NCBI RefSeq assembly: GCF_004519315.1
Contig: NZ_SOZE01000032.1
Coordinates: forward strand, 1 to 62,795
DNA from: Mucilaginibacter psychrotolerans
GTDB lineage: Bacteria; Bacteroidota; Bacteroidia; Sphingobacteriales; Sphingobacteriaceae
Length of the DNA stretch: 62,795 nt
Direction of reading: 5' to 3'
Shown: positions 43,194 through 52,205 of the stretch, in pieces
Layout of the letters: each line of letters begins with the position of its first letter
Position numbering within the stretch: the stretch's first letter is position 1
Position numbers and translations under genes: made by a program
The notes under the pieces: model-generated
Seen by the model: the letters and a program-made list of their open reading frames with translations, nothing else
Told to the model about the DNA's origin: nothing
Database searches by the model: none

Positions 43194-44438
43194 ATGAGTA
43201 AAACAACCATCATAGGAGGCGGAATAATCGGCCTTTTTTCAGCTTATTACCTGCATAAAGCAGGCTGGGAAGTAGAAATATTAGAGCAGGGCAGTCTGAG
43301 CGACAATGCCTCTTTTGGCAATGCGGGCATGATAGTGCCCAGCCATTTTATACCATTGGCTGCACCGGGCATGATAGAGCAGGGCATCCGCTGGATGTTT
43401 GACAGTAAAAGTCCGTTTTACGTAAAACCGTCTTTAAATCCCGAGCTGATTGGCTGGGGACTTAAATTTTTAAAGGCGGCCAATAAAAAGCATGTGGAAC
43501 GCTCGGCCGTAGCCTTGCGCGACTTTTCGCTCCTGAGCAAAAAGCTATACCAAGATTTTGACAAAGCTGCAGGCTTTGATTTTGGGCTGGAGGATAAAGG
43601 CATCCTGATGCTGTATAAAACAGCTAAATTTGAAGAAGAAGAACACCACACTGCCGAGAAAGCAAGAACGCTGGGTCTCGACGCGCAAAACCTTACGGCT
43701 GATGAAGTGCGCGCTTTGCAACCCGATATAGATTTGGACGTATTAGGTGCTGTACTTTACCATTGCGATGCGCATTTGTATCCTAATAAACTAGTTGCGG
43801 GCCTGGTAAAATACCTCGAGGCTGCGGGCGTGAAGATCCATCGTAATACAACTGTAACCCATATCGGGCACGATTACGGTAAAGTGGTATCTGTGCAAAG
43901 TAATGATAAAAGTTTTAAGGCAGATAAATACCTTATTGCCGGGGGTGCCTGGTCGCCTGCGATTGCTAAACTTGCGGGGTTGTACGTTCCGTTGATGCCT
44001 GGTAAAGGCTATTCTTTTATGGTTGATGAACCACAAAAACGTATGAGTATCCCCGCACTACTATGCGAGGCCAGGGTATCGGTAACGCCGATGAATGGTA
44101 ATATTCGCTTTGGAGGCACTATGGAAATTGGCAAGGTAAACGATAAAATAAACATGAACCGTGTAGCGGGGATCGTAGAATCTATCCCCAAGTATTTCCC
44201 CGGCTTTAAGCCCGCTATCCCGCAGGTAAAAGATATCTGGTACGGTTTCCGTCCCTGCTCGCCCGATGGTTTGCCTTATATCGGCACATCGGCCAAATAC
44301 AGCAACGTAGCCATAGCCACCGGCCACGGCATGATGGGCCTTAGCCTTGCCCCCGCAACAGGTAAACTAATTGAAGAAGTACTCAACGAAAAGCAAGTCT
44401 CTGTTAATATTGACCAGTTCTCACCCAACAGGTATTAA
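43194..44438 (+). CDS. FAD-dependent oxidoreductase, probable D-hydroxyproline dehydrogenase
   Basis: This 414-residue DAO/DadA-family flavoprotein has the FAD-binding GGGIIGLFSAYYLHKAG at 8-24, YLIAGGAWSPAIAKLAG near 246-262 and the C-terminal GHGMMGLSLAPATGKLI near 378-394. In the hydroxyproline pathway this type of enzyme oxidises cis-4-hydroxy-D-proline to 1-pyrroline-4-hydroxy-2-carboxylate, which is the substrate of the DapA-like enzyme upstream. The assignment to D-hydroxyproline is by neighbours; the fold alone would also fit D-alanine or glycine oxidation. Confidence 0.88.
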   Translation: MSKTTIIGGGIIGLFSAYYLHKAGWEVEILEQGSLSDNASFGNAGMIVPSHFIPLAAPGMIEQGIRWMFDSKSPFYVKPSLNPELIGWGLKFLKAANKKHVERSAVALRDFSLLSKKLYQDFDKAAGFDFGLEDKGILMLYKTAKFEEEEHHTAEKARTLGLDAQNLTADEVRALQPDIDLDVLGAVLYHCDAHLYPNKLVAGLVKYLEAAGVKIHRNTTVTHIGHDYGKVVSVQSNDKSFKADKYLIAGGAWSPAIAKLAGLYVPLMPGKGYSFMVDEPQKRMSIPALLCEARVSVTPMNGNIRFGGTMEIGKVNDKINMNRVAGIVESIPKYFPGFKPAIPQVKDIWYGFRPCSPDGLPYIGTSAKYSNVAIATGHGMMGLSLAPATGKLIEEVLNEKQVSVNIDQFSPNRY

Positions 44439-44482
44439 AAAGCCAGGAACCACTCACTACTCACCATTCATCGCTCACCAAA

Positions 44483-45370
44483 TTGAAAGTCCTCCCCTTT
44501 ACCATACCGGTGCCCCATGGGCAAAGCATTATTGTGCAGGAGGAGGTATTGCCGCATTTTTACCCGCATCTGCACCGCCATGCCGAAATACAGGTAACCT
44601 GGATACAACAGGGAGAAGGTACATTACTTGCAGGTAATAGCATGCACGTTTTTGGTAGTGGCGACGTATATGTATTGGGTGCAAATCAGCCACATTTGTT
44701 TAAAAGCAGTCCCGAATATTTCGCTGAAGATAGCGATAAACAGGTGAGGGCCGTCAGCGTGTTTTTTAACCCTAACGGCCAATTGAGCGCGCTTTTTGGC
44801 TTGCCGGAGATGGTTTTGGTGAAAAGCTTTTTTACCAAACAGCAAAGTGGTTTTAAGGTACCTGCAGAGGCAGCCGTTGCTTTTTGGGCCATGATACAAA
44901 AGATACAGTATGCTAATGGAGCCGCGCAACTGGCCTTGCTGATAGATATGCTGAATGCGATGAGCATGCTGGAGGGTATAGAGCCACTATCATCCGGCAA
45001 TTTTCCCTATTCCATGACTGATCCTGAGGGAGCCCGTATCGCTACGGTGTATAACTACATTATGCATAACTACAGCAGCGCGCTCACGCTGGATGAAGTT
45101 GCCCGGCTGGCACACTTAACGCCCAACGCATTTTGCCGGTATTTTAAAAAGCATACCCGCACTACCTTTATCGCCTTTGTGAATAAAGTAAGGGTGAACG
45201 AGGCCTGCAAGCTGCTGGTAAACGGCAGCCTCAATAATATTGCCGATGTGGCCTATAGCTGCGGTTTTAGCAGTATTACCAATTTTAACTATGTGTTTAA
45301 AGCGATTACCGGAAAATCGCCCAGGGATTACATAAACGAGTACTCAGGCGCGGTAAAGGCCACGCGCTGA
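44483..45370 (+). CDS. AraC-family transcriptional regulator
   Basis: This 295-residue protein has an N-terminal cupin-type sensor (HLHRHAEIQVTWIQQGEGTL, about residues 26-45). The C-terminal double helix-turn-helix (about 195-290) includes LTLDEVARLAHLTPNAFCRYF and NIADVAYSCGFSSITNFNYVFK, ending SPRDY. The start is a TTG at 44483, since no in-frame ATG precedes the cupin. It follows the flavoenzyme by 44 bases on the same strand, so it likely controls the hydroxyproline/glycosidase locus, with hydroxyproline or an intermediate as the inducer (inference). Confidence 0.88.
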   Translation: MKVLPFTIPVPHGQSIIVQEEVLPHFYPHLHRHAEIQVTWIQQGEGTLLAGNSMHVFGSGDVYVLGANQPHLFKSSPEYFAEDSDKQVRAVSVFFNPNGQLSALFGLPEMVLVKSFFTKQQSGFKVPAEAAVAFWAMIQKIQYANGAAQLALLIDMLNAMSMLEGIEPLSSGNFPYSMTDPEGARIATVYNYIMHNYSSALTLDEVARLAHLTPNAFCRYFKKHTRTTFIAFVNKVRVNEACKLLVNGSLNNIADVAYSCGFSSITNFNYVFKAITGKSPRDYINEYSGAVKATR

Positions 45371-45385
45371 TGTTATATTTAAAAC

Positions 45386-46107
45386 ATGAGAAAGTTGCTG
45401 GTTTTATTACTGCTGAGTTGGGTAAGTGCTGACGCACAGCAAGCTAAGAAGGCCATTGTTGCGCAACCGCTGATAAGTTCCGATACAGCCTTCCTGCTCA
45501 GAGAGGAATCGAAAGATTTTTACCACGCGGTTTTTATAGAGCGCAACAGGCAATCGATATATTATAAATATCTTACTGATTTACTTTTGATAAATACGAA
45601 AGCGCAACTTTCCGGGGGAGCTATCAAAGCCTAAAAGAGAAAAAGCTTTGGCCGCTTAAAAAGCACAATCTTACTGGTTTGCCTCGGGATTGGGTCCCTT
45701 TATACTTATACAAAGGCAAATATTACGTTTACAAGCCGTCTGAGCCAGGCGAATTAGCCCGGCGTATCATAACGGATAGCACCGTAGTTTATTGGTGGAT
45801 GGATGGCCCGGAAGTGCGCCCCTTACAGAGGGCTGTAAAAATGAAAAATGGCGGGCTGTCTTTGCAGAATACATTGAGTTTTGATATGCATGCGTCAAAT
45901 CTTAATATTTACGTTATCGACCCCAAACTCAACATCACTGTTTTTGAGGATACGGCAATGCCCGATGCTTATAGATACAGCCTTTACATACCTAAAGAGT
46001 CGATTAAATACTTTGACCTAATCGTAAATTACTGCGAAACGCAGAAAGTGGGAGAGTTTGAATTTGATAAGCCTGACTTTAAACGCTTATTGGTAGGGCA
46101 CAAATAA
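45386..46107 (+). pseudogene. Secreted protein gene with a -1 frameshift
   Basis: Two frames make one protein of about 240 residues. The first (from 45386) begins with signal MRKLLVLLLLSWVSADAQ and runs to YYKYLTD; the second continues FDKYESATFRGSYQSLKEKK and on to the stop at 46107. The best junction is the TTT run at 45580-45582, where one missing T would restore a single frame (GAT TTT ACT TTT GAT). It may be a real frameshift or a homopolymer sequencing error. The family is not recognised. It lies 16 bases after the AraC gene. Confidence 0.7.
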
Positions 46108-46110
46108 AGC

Positions 46111-47013
46111 TTAATTCGGCACGTCGTAATAATAAATGGGCGAGTACACGCCCTCGCTGGTTGTGTAGTAGCCTTTGCCATCGGGTGTAAAGCCAATGGC
46201 TTCGCCTTGTTTTTCTTGTTTATAAGGCAATTCGCGCGGAGGGCGCTGCATGGCCTGCCATACCGCTTCATTAGGGCGGCGCGTCCAATAATACACCTTC
46301 TCGTAGCTTTTCAATAATATTTTAGTACCATCCTTAGAAATATCCCCGGCTGTAATCCATTTAAACGGGCGTATGCCTTTAAAAAACAGCTTCGTGCGCA
46401 AGGTCATGGTAACGGTATCGTCGTTGCGGTAGTTAAGGGGCGAGGTATAAACGCCCACACTATCGCCACGCTTGGAAACGATGTATATCAGCTTCTCCAG
46501 CGGGTCTATCATCATGGTTTCGGCATCCCGCGGGCCGCCCGGGTATTGCAGGTTAATGGGCACCGGGATGGTATTGGCTACGCTGTCTTTTCCCCAGTTT
46601 TTCTTCTCTTCGGCTCGGTAAATGGTAATGAATTTCCGTTGCGAAGAATTGTCGCCTATATCGCCAACGTACACATAGCTTTTACCTTTTACAGGGCCAG
46701 GGCCAACGTCAATGTCCTCCGCGTCCAGCGCGCCTAGGTGCTGCCTATGCCCACGGTAATAGATAGTGGTGCGCAGCTTGCCATCGGGCGTTATGGCAAA
46801 AAAACGGCTCGTGTCGCCGCTATCGTTGTGTACGTAATAAATATTAGCGTTAAGGGTTGATGCTGCAATGCCCGATGTTTCGTCCATCGCTTTATCCTGC
46901 AAGCGGCCGGCAGCCTCCTGTTTGCGATCAATGAGGCGATGTTTGGCAAAGGCACCAACAAACATCAGTATCACAATAGGTATAAGTATGTTTAGTTTCC
47001 TGCGTCGGCTCAT
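46111..47013 (-). CDS. Membrane-anchored beta-propeller-like protein of unknown function
   Basis: The product has a basic N-terminus (MSRRRKLN) and one membrane anchor (about ILIPIVILMFVGAF), then about 260 residues with repeating strand blocks such as NIYYVHNDSGDTSRFFAIT, YVGDIGDNSSQRKFITIYRAEE and YIVSKRGDSVGVYT. The GDIGDN and ETMMIDP motifs look like calcium-dependent or esterase-like propellers; no catalytic site is clear. The frame is open to 47049 (312 aa), but the ATG at 47013 fits the anchor better (300 aa). It converges on the frameshifted gene with only 3 bases between stops. Confidence 0.72.
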   Translation of the reverse strand: MSRRRKLNILIPIVILMFVGAFAKHRLIDRKQEAAGRLQDKAMDETSGIAASTLNANIYYVHNDSGDTSRFFAITPDGKLRTTIYYRGHRQHLGALDAEDIDVGPGPVKGKSYVYVGDIGDNSSQRKFITIYRAEEKKNWGKDSVANTIPVPINLQYPGGPRDAETMMIDPLEKLIYIVSKRGDSVGVYTSPLNYRNDDTVTMTLRTKLFFKGIRPFKWITAGDISKDGTKILLKSYEKVYYWTRRPNEAVWQAMQRPPRELPYKQEKQGEAIGFTPDGKGYYTTSEGVYSPIYYYDVPN

Positions 47014-47148
47014 ATCTTTATAAGCATTAATAACATACAATCGTTTCATATATTATCAACTTCGCACAAAATTAGCTTATTGGTTATCAAAAATAGCGAA
47101 ATTATAGCGTTGAAATGCACCAGGTTGAAAACTATAGATTATAAGGAC

Positions 47149-47176
47149 AAAAAAAGCCGCCCGTTTCGGGGCGGCT
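47149..47176 (-). terminator. Terminator of the desaturase gene
   Basis: On the minus strand AGCCGCCCCG, a GAAA-type loop and CGGGCGGCT are followed by a run of seven T. The stem spans 47155-47176, 22 bases after the desaturase stop. Confidence 0.85.
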
Positions 47177-47198
47177 CGTCTATATTTTGAAGTGGTGC

Positions 47199-48266
47199 CT
47201 AAGCTACCTTTTCGGTTTTGAGGTCGGCGGTCATTTCAATATCAGGCTTGCTGGTATCGGTAATAGCCACGCGGCCGCGCTCGCGGCGCAGGATGCGGTT
47301 GAATAGAGATATCTCTCTATCGAACAAAAACTGGAAGAAAAGCTTGGTCCACGAAGTGTGGTAGTACAAAGTATCATAATACTCTGGGGCCGTTTTCTTA
47401 ATTTCAGGAAGCTTGTTCCATGGGATAGAAGGGAAATCGTGGTGCTCGTTGTGGAAACCCACGTTAAAGGCAACGTTATTCAGGGGGCCGTAATAGCTGT
47501 AAGTTTCCTGCTCTACGCTGTGGGTAAGGTAATGCTCCTGTATCCAGCGGGCACCCAGCGGGTGAAGCCCAACCGAGAACGAGAAGCTAAGCAACAGGAA
47601 CACCAGTGAGTGCGCGCCCATGAAATAAACGATAGCGGCAGTAAATACCACCTGTATCAAAAAGTTGGTTACTATCCAGCCATCGAAGGGGTGTATCTCG
47701 CGTAAACGCGATAACCGGAATAACTGGAACACCGGAAAAAACATTAACCATAAAGCTTTACCGAAGAACGAATTGCTGATGAGCCTGGCTTCCCAACGGT
47801 TGGGTAAATCGGCATCCAGTTCGTGCACCCCCTGGAAAGAGTGGTGTTTGATGTGGTATTTTTCGAAAGAGATAGCGCTTGGCAATATCTGCGGCAAATT
47901 AGCAAACATAGATGCAAAGCGATTGGCGTTGCGGTTTTTGAACAGCAATTGGTGGGTACATTCGTGTATCATCACAAATAAAGCATGATCGGCAAAGGCC
48001 CCTAAAAAGTAGGCGGCACCAACCACCAGCCACCACGATTGATCGCGCAAGAACCAGGCTAACACTACCTGGAACGCCACCAGGCCAATGATGGCGAAGA
48101 TGGTATTGGGGTTTTTGCTTATCAGTTTCCTAAGCTCCGGAAACTTCTTTAGTATCTTTTTTGTACGGATACGATGTGGTTCAGACTCCTCTGAATAAAC
48201 GAAATCGGTTTTCTTCATATTAGGGTTAAAACGATGAAGATAAGGATTACGTGCCATAAAATCCAT
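47199..48266 (-). CDS. Fatty acid desaturase resembling sphingolipid delta-4 desaturases
   Basis: This 355-residue integral membrane di-iron desaturase has histidine boxes at 101-105 (HECTH), 138-142 (HIKHH) and 272-276 (HNEHH). Beyond the boxes it shares the pattern of eukaryotic dihydroceramide delta-4 desaturases: an N-terminal SEEPHRIRTKKILKKFPELRKL-like stretch (about 27-48), FANLPQILPSAISFEKYHIKHH (121-142) and NEHHDFPSIPWNKLPEIKK followed by APEYYDTLYYHTSW. Bacteroidota of this group make sphingolipids, so a sphingoid-base or ceramide desaturase is a fair inference. An internal ATG at 48218 is an alternative start. Confidence 0.88.
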   Translation of the reverse strand: MDFMARNPYLHRFNPNMKKTDFVYSEESEPHRIRTKKILKKFPELRKLISKNPNTIFAIIGLVAFQVVLAWFLRDQSWWLVVGAAYFLGAFADHALFVMIHECTHQLLFKNRNANRFASMFANLPQILPSAISFEKYHIKHHSFQGVHELDADLPNRWEARLISNSFFGKALWLMFFPVFQLFRLSRLREIHPFDGWIVTNFLIQVVFTAAIVYFMGAHSLVFLLLSFSFSVGLHPLGARWIQEHYLTHSVEQETYSYYGPLNNVAFNVGFHNEHHDFPSIPWNKLPEIKKTAPEYYDTLYYHTSWTKLFFQFLFDREISLFNRILRRERGRVAITDTSKPDIEMTADLKTEKVA

Positions 48267-48399
48267 TTTATTGAAAAAATTAATGATTTTTGAATATCTG
48301 GATCACAGGTGTATTGCTTTTTGGTTAATTTATTTACCGAGACATAATGCCTGATTAATATCCCGTACCAGGGGCAGAAAAACTTAAAAACTAAACGCT

Positions 48400-48813
48400 A
48401 TGTGGTGGATTTACGCTTTATTATCAGCACTGTTTGCAGCCCTTACAGCCATTTTTGCTAAAATCGGCATCAAAGGCGTTGATACCAATCTGGCTACTGC
48501 TATTCGCACGGTAGTTATTTTGATTATAGCCTGGGCAATTGTGTTGTACAAAGGAGCAGAGCACGGGATGGGGAACCTAACCAAAATCAACTGGGTGTTC
48601 CTGGTGTTGTCGGGTTGTGCAACGGGGTTATCGTGGATATTTTATTTTAAGGCCCTGCAATTAGGCAAGGTATCGCAGGTTGCCCCGGTAGATAAACTGA
48701 GCGTAGCCATAGCCATTATGCTATCCGTCATTTTTTTGGGCGAACCGCTCACGCTGAAAAGCTCTGTAGGTGCGGTGTTGATTATCGCCGGGACGCTGGT
48801 GCTGATATTTTAA
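48400..48813 (+). CDS. Half-size EamA/DMT transporter
   Basis: This 137-residue protein has five hydrophobic helices and one EamA repeat (WWIYALLSALFAALTAIFAK; GLSWIFYFKALQLGKVSQVAPVDKLS; LGEPLTLKSSVGAVLIIAGTLVLIF). Members of this size work as dimers; the substrate is unknown. It is preceded by GAAAAACTTAAAAAC and stands alone between the desaturase and the TonB-type barrel gene. Confidence 0.85.
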   Translation: MWWIYALLSALFAALTAIFAKIGIKGVDTNLATAIRTVVILIIAWAIVLYKGAEHGMGNLTKINWVFLVLSGCATGLSWIFYFKALQLGKVSQVAPVDKLSVAIAIMLSVIFLGEPLTLKSSVGAVLIIAGTLVLIF

Positions 48814-48992
48814 GCAAATCCTCCAATTCTGAACAGCTTTTCCACTAACCAGGCGACCGATCTGAATGACGCTATGGTGTAGCCGCGCTATCCTTAACGC
48901 GCTTATGTATTACATAACGCATCTGTAACAATTCCGTAACCTTGGCCTAAACTCAGTTTTTATCCAAATTTCTTTGGCAGTTTTGTGGTTCT

Positions 48993-51482
48993 ATGAATTT
49001 CAAATCATCTATCAGCGCCATATTTTCGATACTCTTATTGGCTATAATATCTGTTAACAGCTTCGCCCAAAACGCAGGCAAAGGCAAAATAAACGGTAAA
49101 GTTATTGATGCAGTTACAAAGCTGCCTGTGGACTATGCTACCATCTCGGTATTTAAGCAGGGTGCTACCAGCCCCTTCAACGGTATCAGCACCGATGCAA
49201 AAGGAACTTTTGTTATTGATAACATACCCGCCGGCGATTATAAAGTGGCTGTAGATTTTTTAGGCTACACCCGTACCACTATTGAACATGTCATCGTAAC
49301 AGAGGGTATCGGCACTCCCGCTTTAAACAATATATTACTGGCTCCGGTACAAAATCAGTTAACCGGCGTAACCATCACCGCCAAGGCACCCATCATTGAA
49401 AACCGTATAGATAAAATGGTGTACAATGCAGCTAACGACCTTACTGCCCAAGGCGGCGTAGCGCTTGACGTGCTGAAGAAAGTGCCCCAGGTTTCGGTAG
49501 ATATTGATGGTAACGTAGAGTTGCAGGGCAACGCTAACGTGCGTTTCCTCATCAATGGCAAACCATCAAGCATTTTTGGGGCCAGCCTTGCCGATGCCCT
49601 GCAAGCCATCCCCGCCAGCCAGATCAAAAGTATTGAGGTAATCACCAGCCCCGGTGCCAAGTACGATGCGGCGGGTACTGGTGGCATTATCAATATCATC
49701 TTAAAAGACAGCAAGGTACAGGGCATTAATGGCAGCGTAAACCTCGCTGCAGGCACCAGGCTGGAGAATGGCTCGTTCAACCTCAACATGCGTAAGAATA
49801 ACTTTGGCGTAAATGCATTTTTCAGCGGCAACGCACAACTGGCCACCACCGGTTTAAATAGCAATAACCGCACATCTACCGACGCATCAGCGGGCACCAC
49901 TACCAATTTAACGCAAAGCGGGAATAATACCCAGCGCCGAAGCGGTTACCAATCGGGCCTGAGTTTTAACTGGAGCATTACGCCCAAAGATGACCTGACC
50001 GCATCTGTAGGCTTTAACCATTTTGGCAATCATGGTAATGGTTTTAGCAGCCAGGACGAATTTAAGACAACTACCGGCGGCGCAACGCTATACGATTTGC
50101 TAAGCAACCGCATTTCCGACAGCCGTTTCCACGTAAACGCTACCGACGTTAGCCTCGCCTATAAAAAACAATTTAAAAAGGAAGGGCAGGAACTGGAGAT
50201 TTTGTACACCACCAGCTACGGCAAAAATACCTTCTCGTACTTTAACGAGCAGGATTATTTAACCGGCGGCTATCCAACATCCGGCTCGCGCAGCAACAAC
50301 CCGGGTAACGATAGGGAAACCAATATCTCTATCGATTACGTGCATCCCTTCAATAAAACTTTTACGCTGGAAGGTGGCGCGAAAGCCGTTATACAAAACC
50401 TGAAAAATGTTGTTAACACCGATACCCTGCTAAACGATGGTACTTACATTAACAATGCCAACCAAAGCTATGGTTTCAACTATAAACGCCAGATATATGC
50501 GGCTTACCTCTCCGTATCTACATCATTATTTAAGGAGTTTTTGGATGTGAAAGCAGGCATCAGAAATGAATACACCAACACCTCGGCAGATTTTGCCGGC
50601 GTAACCATACCCGGTTACAATACCGTGGTACCCTCGTTAACCTTCTCGCATAAATTGAGCCCAACCTCATCTGTTAAAGCAAGCTACAACTACCGAATAG
50701 AGCGCCCCGACTATGGCGACCTCAACCCTTTCTATAACATCAGCGATCCGCACAACATCAGTACCGGTAACCCTAATTTAAAACCAGAGCTGAGCCACGG
50801 CATAGAACTGGGTTACAATAAATCTTTCGATGGCGGGGCTAATATTTATTTCGGTAGTTTTTATCGCCATAATATCGACGATATCCAGCAGTTCAGCACC
50901 CGTTACGATAGCCTCAATGTAAACGGCAGGGTGTACCCGGATGTAATATTGAACCAGCGCAGTAACATAGGTACGCAAACCACGGTAGGTGCTAACCTGT
51001 TCGGCTCCGTACCCATTGGCAAACTGAATTTGCGTACCAATATGTTTTTTGCCAGCCGCACCAATACCAACCCCGGGATATCTAAGGTAACAGGGCTGGC
51101 CTACCGCATCAACCTCAATGCTACTTACCAGTTCCCGCACGATTTTACTGCTGAGGCGTTTGCCAACTACAACTCATCGCAGAAGGGCTTACAGGGCACC
51201 AGGCCGTATTTTTTCTTTTACAACATTGCGGTGCGCAAGCAATTCATGAACAAGAAGGCAAGCCTGGGCTTGCAGGCGGCTAATCCGTTTACACATTACG
51301 TAACGCAACGTGGCACAACCTTTGGTCCGGGCTTTAACCAGGTAAGCATCAGGCAGGTGCCATTGCAAAGTTTTGGCGTTACGCTTAGCTATAAATTCGG
51401 CAAGCTGGAGTTTTCTAAGGATAAAGATAAGGGCCGCGATAAAGAAGACAATGCCATGCCGCAAGGCGACGGCGGGAGGTAA
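48993..51482 (+). CDS. Outer-membrane TonB-dependent receptor-like barrel protein
   Basis: This 829-residue protein has a signal peptide (cleavage near SFAQ, residue 25) and a CarboxypepD_reg-like beta-sandwich (about 33-115, GKINGKVIDAVTKLPVDYATISVF). A plug domain follows (about 140-240; VALDVLKKVPQVSVDIDGNVEL, then KSIEVITSPGAKYDAAGTGGIINI), and a large beta-barrel ends in aromatic-rich strands (FGVTLSYKFGKLEF) plus a charged KDKDKGRDKEDN tail. This is the common non-SusC outer-membrane receptor of Bacteroidota. The ligand is unknown and no SusD partner is present. Confidence 0.9.
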   Translation: MNFKSSISAIFSILLLAIISVNSFAQNAGKGKINGKVIDAVTKLPVDYATISVFKQGATSPFNGISTDAKGTFVIDNIPAGDYKVAVDFLGYTRTTIEHVIVTEGIGTPALNNILLAPVQNQLTGVTITAKAPIIENRIDKMVYNAANDLTAQGGVALDVLKKVPQVSVDIDGNVELQGNANVRFLINGKPSSIFGASLADALQAIPASQIKSIEVITSPGAKYDAAGTGGIINIILKDSKVQGINGSVNLAAGTRLENGSFNLNMRKNNFGVNAFFSGNAQLATTGLNSNNRTSTDASAGTTTNLTQSGNNTQRRSGYQSGLSFNWSITPKDDLTASVGFNHFGNHGNGFSSQDEFKTTTGGATLYDLLSNRISDSRFHVNATDVSLAYKKQFKKEGQELEILYTTSYGKNTFSYFNEQDYLTGGYPTSGSRSNNPGNDRETNISIDYVHPFNKTFTLEGGAKAVIQNLKNVVNTDTLLNDGTYINNANQSYGFNYKRQIYAAYLSVSTSLFKEFLDVKAGIRNEYTNTSADFAGVTIPGYNTVVPSLTFSHKLSPTSSVKASYNYRIERPDYGDLNPFYNISDPHNISTGNPNLKPELSHGIELGYNKSFDGGANIYFGSFYRHNIDDIQQFSTRYDSLNVNGRVYPDVILNQRSNIGTQTTVGANLFGSVPIGKLNLRTNMFFASRTNTNPGISKVTGLAYRINLNATYQFPHDFTAEAFANYNSSQKGLQGTRPYFFFYNIAVRKQFMNKKASLGLQAANPFTHYVTQRGTTFGPGFNQVSIRQVPLQSFGVTLSYKFGKLEFSKDKDKGRDKEDNAMPQGDGGR

Positions 51483-51497
51483 CAACGGTGGCCGTAA

Positions 51498-51574
51498 AAT
51501 ATCGAATGATGAATGGCCAATAATGAAGGAAGGATTTTTTCACTTCACTATTGAACATTCGGTATTTGATATTA
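51498..51574. repeat. Palindromic element related to the one at 22352-22440
   Basis: AAATATCGAATGATGAATGGCC on the left is mirrored by GAACATTCGGTATTTGATATT on the right around GAAGGAAGGATTTTTTCACTTC. The vocabulary matches the element at 22352. It lies 16 bases after the TonB-type gene stop. Confidence 0.6.
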
Positions 51575-51752
51575 ATCTGATCTTTAAATCCATTTCCAGT
51601 CGCTATCAAATATGTTCCTGAATATTAATTCGATAGCCCTTTAGGAAATTCGTGGTCACCCCAATCGCCAGGCAAAACATAATGCGATTATCCCCATACT
51701 AAAACAAAAACGTGGCAGTTTGTATTTATATAATAACCAAGCATTATCTGCC

Positions 51753-51947
51753 ATGAATACTGCTGAAAAACACTACAAATGTATCAATAGCCGTACCGGG
51801 TACGCTATTTTTTATCACTCTTTAAACAAAGCGTTAAATACCGACGAGGTAAAAGCCGAGCTGGAAAAGATAAAGGCGCAGGTAGCTATCAAGAACGATA
51901 TTTATCAGGAGACCCTTTATTGGGAAGAGATAAAGGAAGAAGAATAA
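51753..51947 (+). CDS. Small acidic protein of unknown function
   Basis: This 64-residue ORF (ATG 51753) encodes a mostly helical protein with HYKCINSRTGYAIFYHS near the start, a coiled-coil-like stretch KAELEKIKAQVAIKNDIYQ and an acidic end (EEIKEEE). No signal peptide or membrane segment is visible. Codon use looks coding and a hairpin follows at 51969-51994. It is not recognised as a known family. Confidence 0.55.
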   Translation: MNTAEKHYKCINSRTGYAIFYHSLNKALNTDEVKAELEKIKAQVAIKNDIYQETLYWEEIKEEE

Positions 51948-51968
51948 AACTGTTGTTTTGAATAAAAA

Positions 51969-51994
51969 CCCCCTGCCTTGCTGAAGACAGAGGG
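51969..51994. terminator. Hairpin after the small acidic gene
   Basis: CCCCCTGCCT (51969-51978) pairs with AGACAGAGGG (51985-51994) using two wobbles. The T-run is on the minus strand (GGGGGTTTTTATT), so it would terminate leftward transcription; on the plus strand it is only a hairpin. Confidence 0.45.
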
Positions 51995-52139
51995 CCAAAA
52001 CTCACAACAATTGTTTAACCTTTCGGTCAATTCCTAACTGCAATGTGCGTTATAATTTGTGTAACATTAACTGCAGACAAAAGTTTTTAAAATGGGGTTG
52101 TTTTTACGTTAACAAGATACTTTTGCCAAAGCTTGCACC

Positions 52140-52147
52140 TATATTTG
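52140..52147 (+). promoter_or_regulatory. Candidate -7 box for the DUF2911 gene
   Basis: TATATTTG at 52140-52147 is an exact TAnnTTTG element 58 bases upstream of the start codon. A second such box, TACTTTTG, lies at 52118-52125. Neither has a perfect TTTG at 19-21 bases. Confidence 0.4.
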
Positions 52148-52205
52148 CTCACAATAAAACACGCTGAAAGCGTTTATAAACCAATCTAAAAAGAAACATT
52201 TAATT

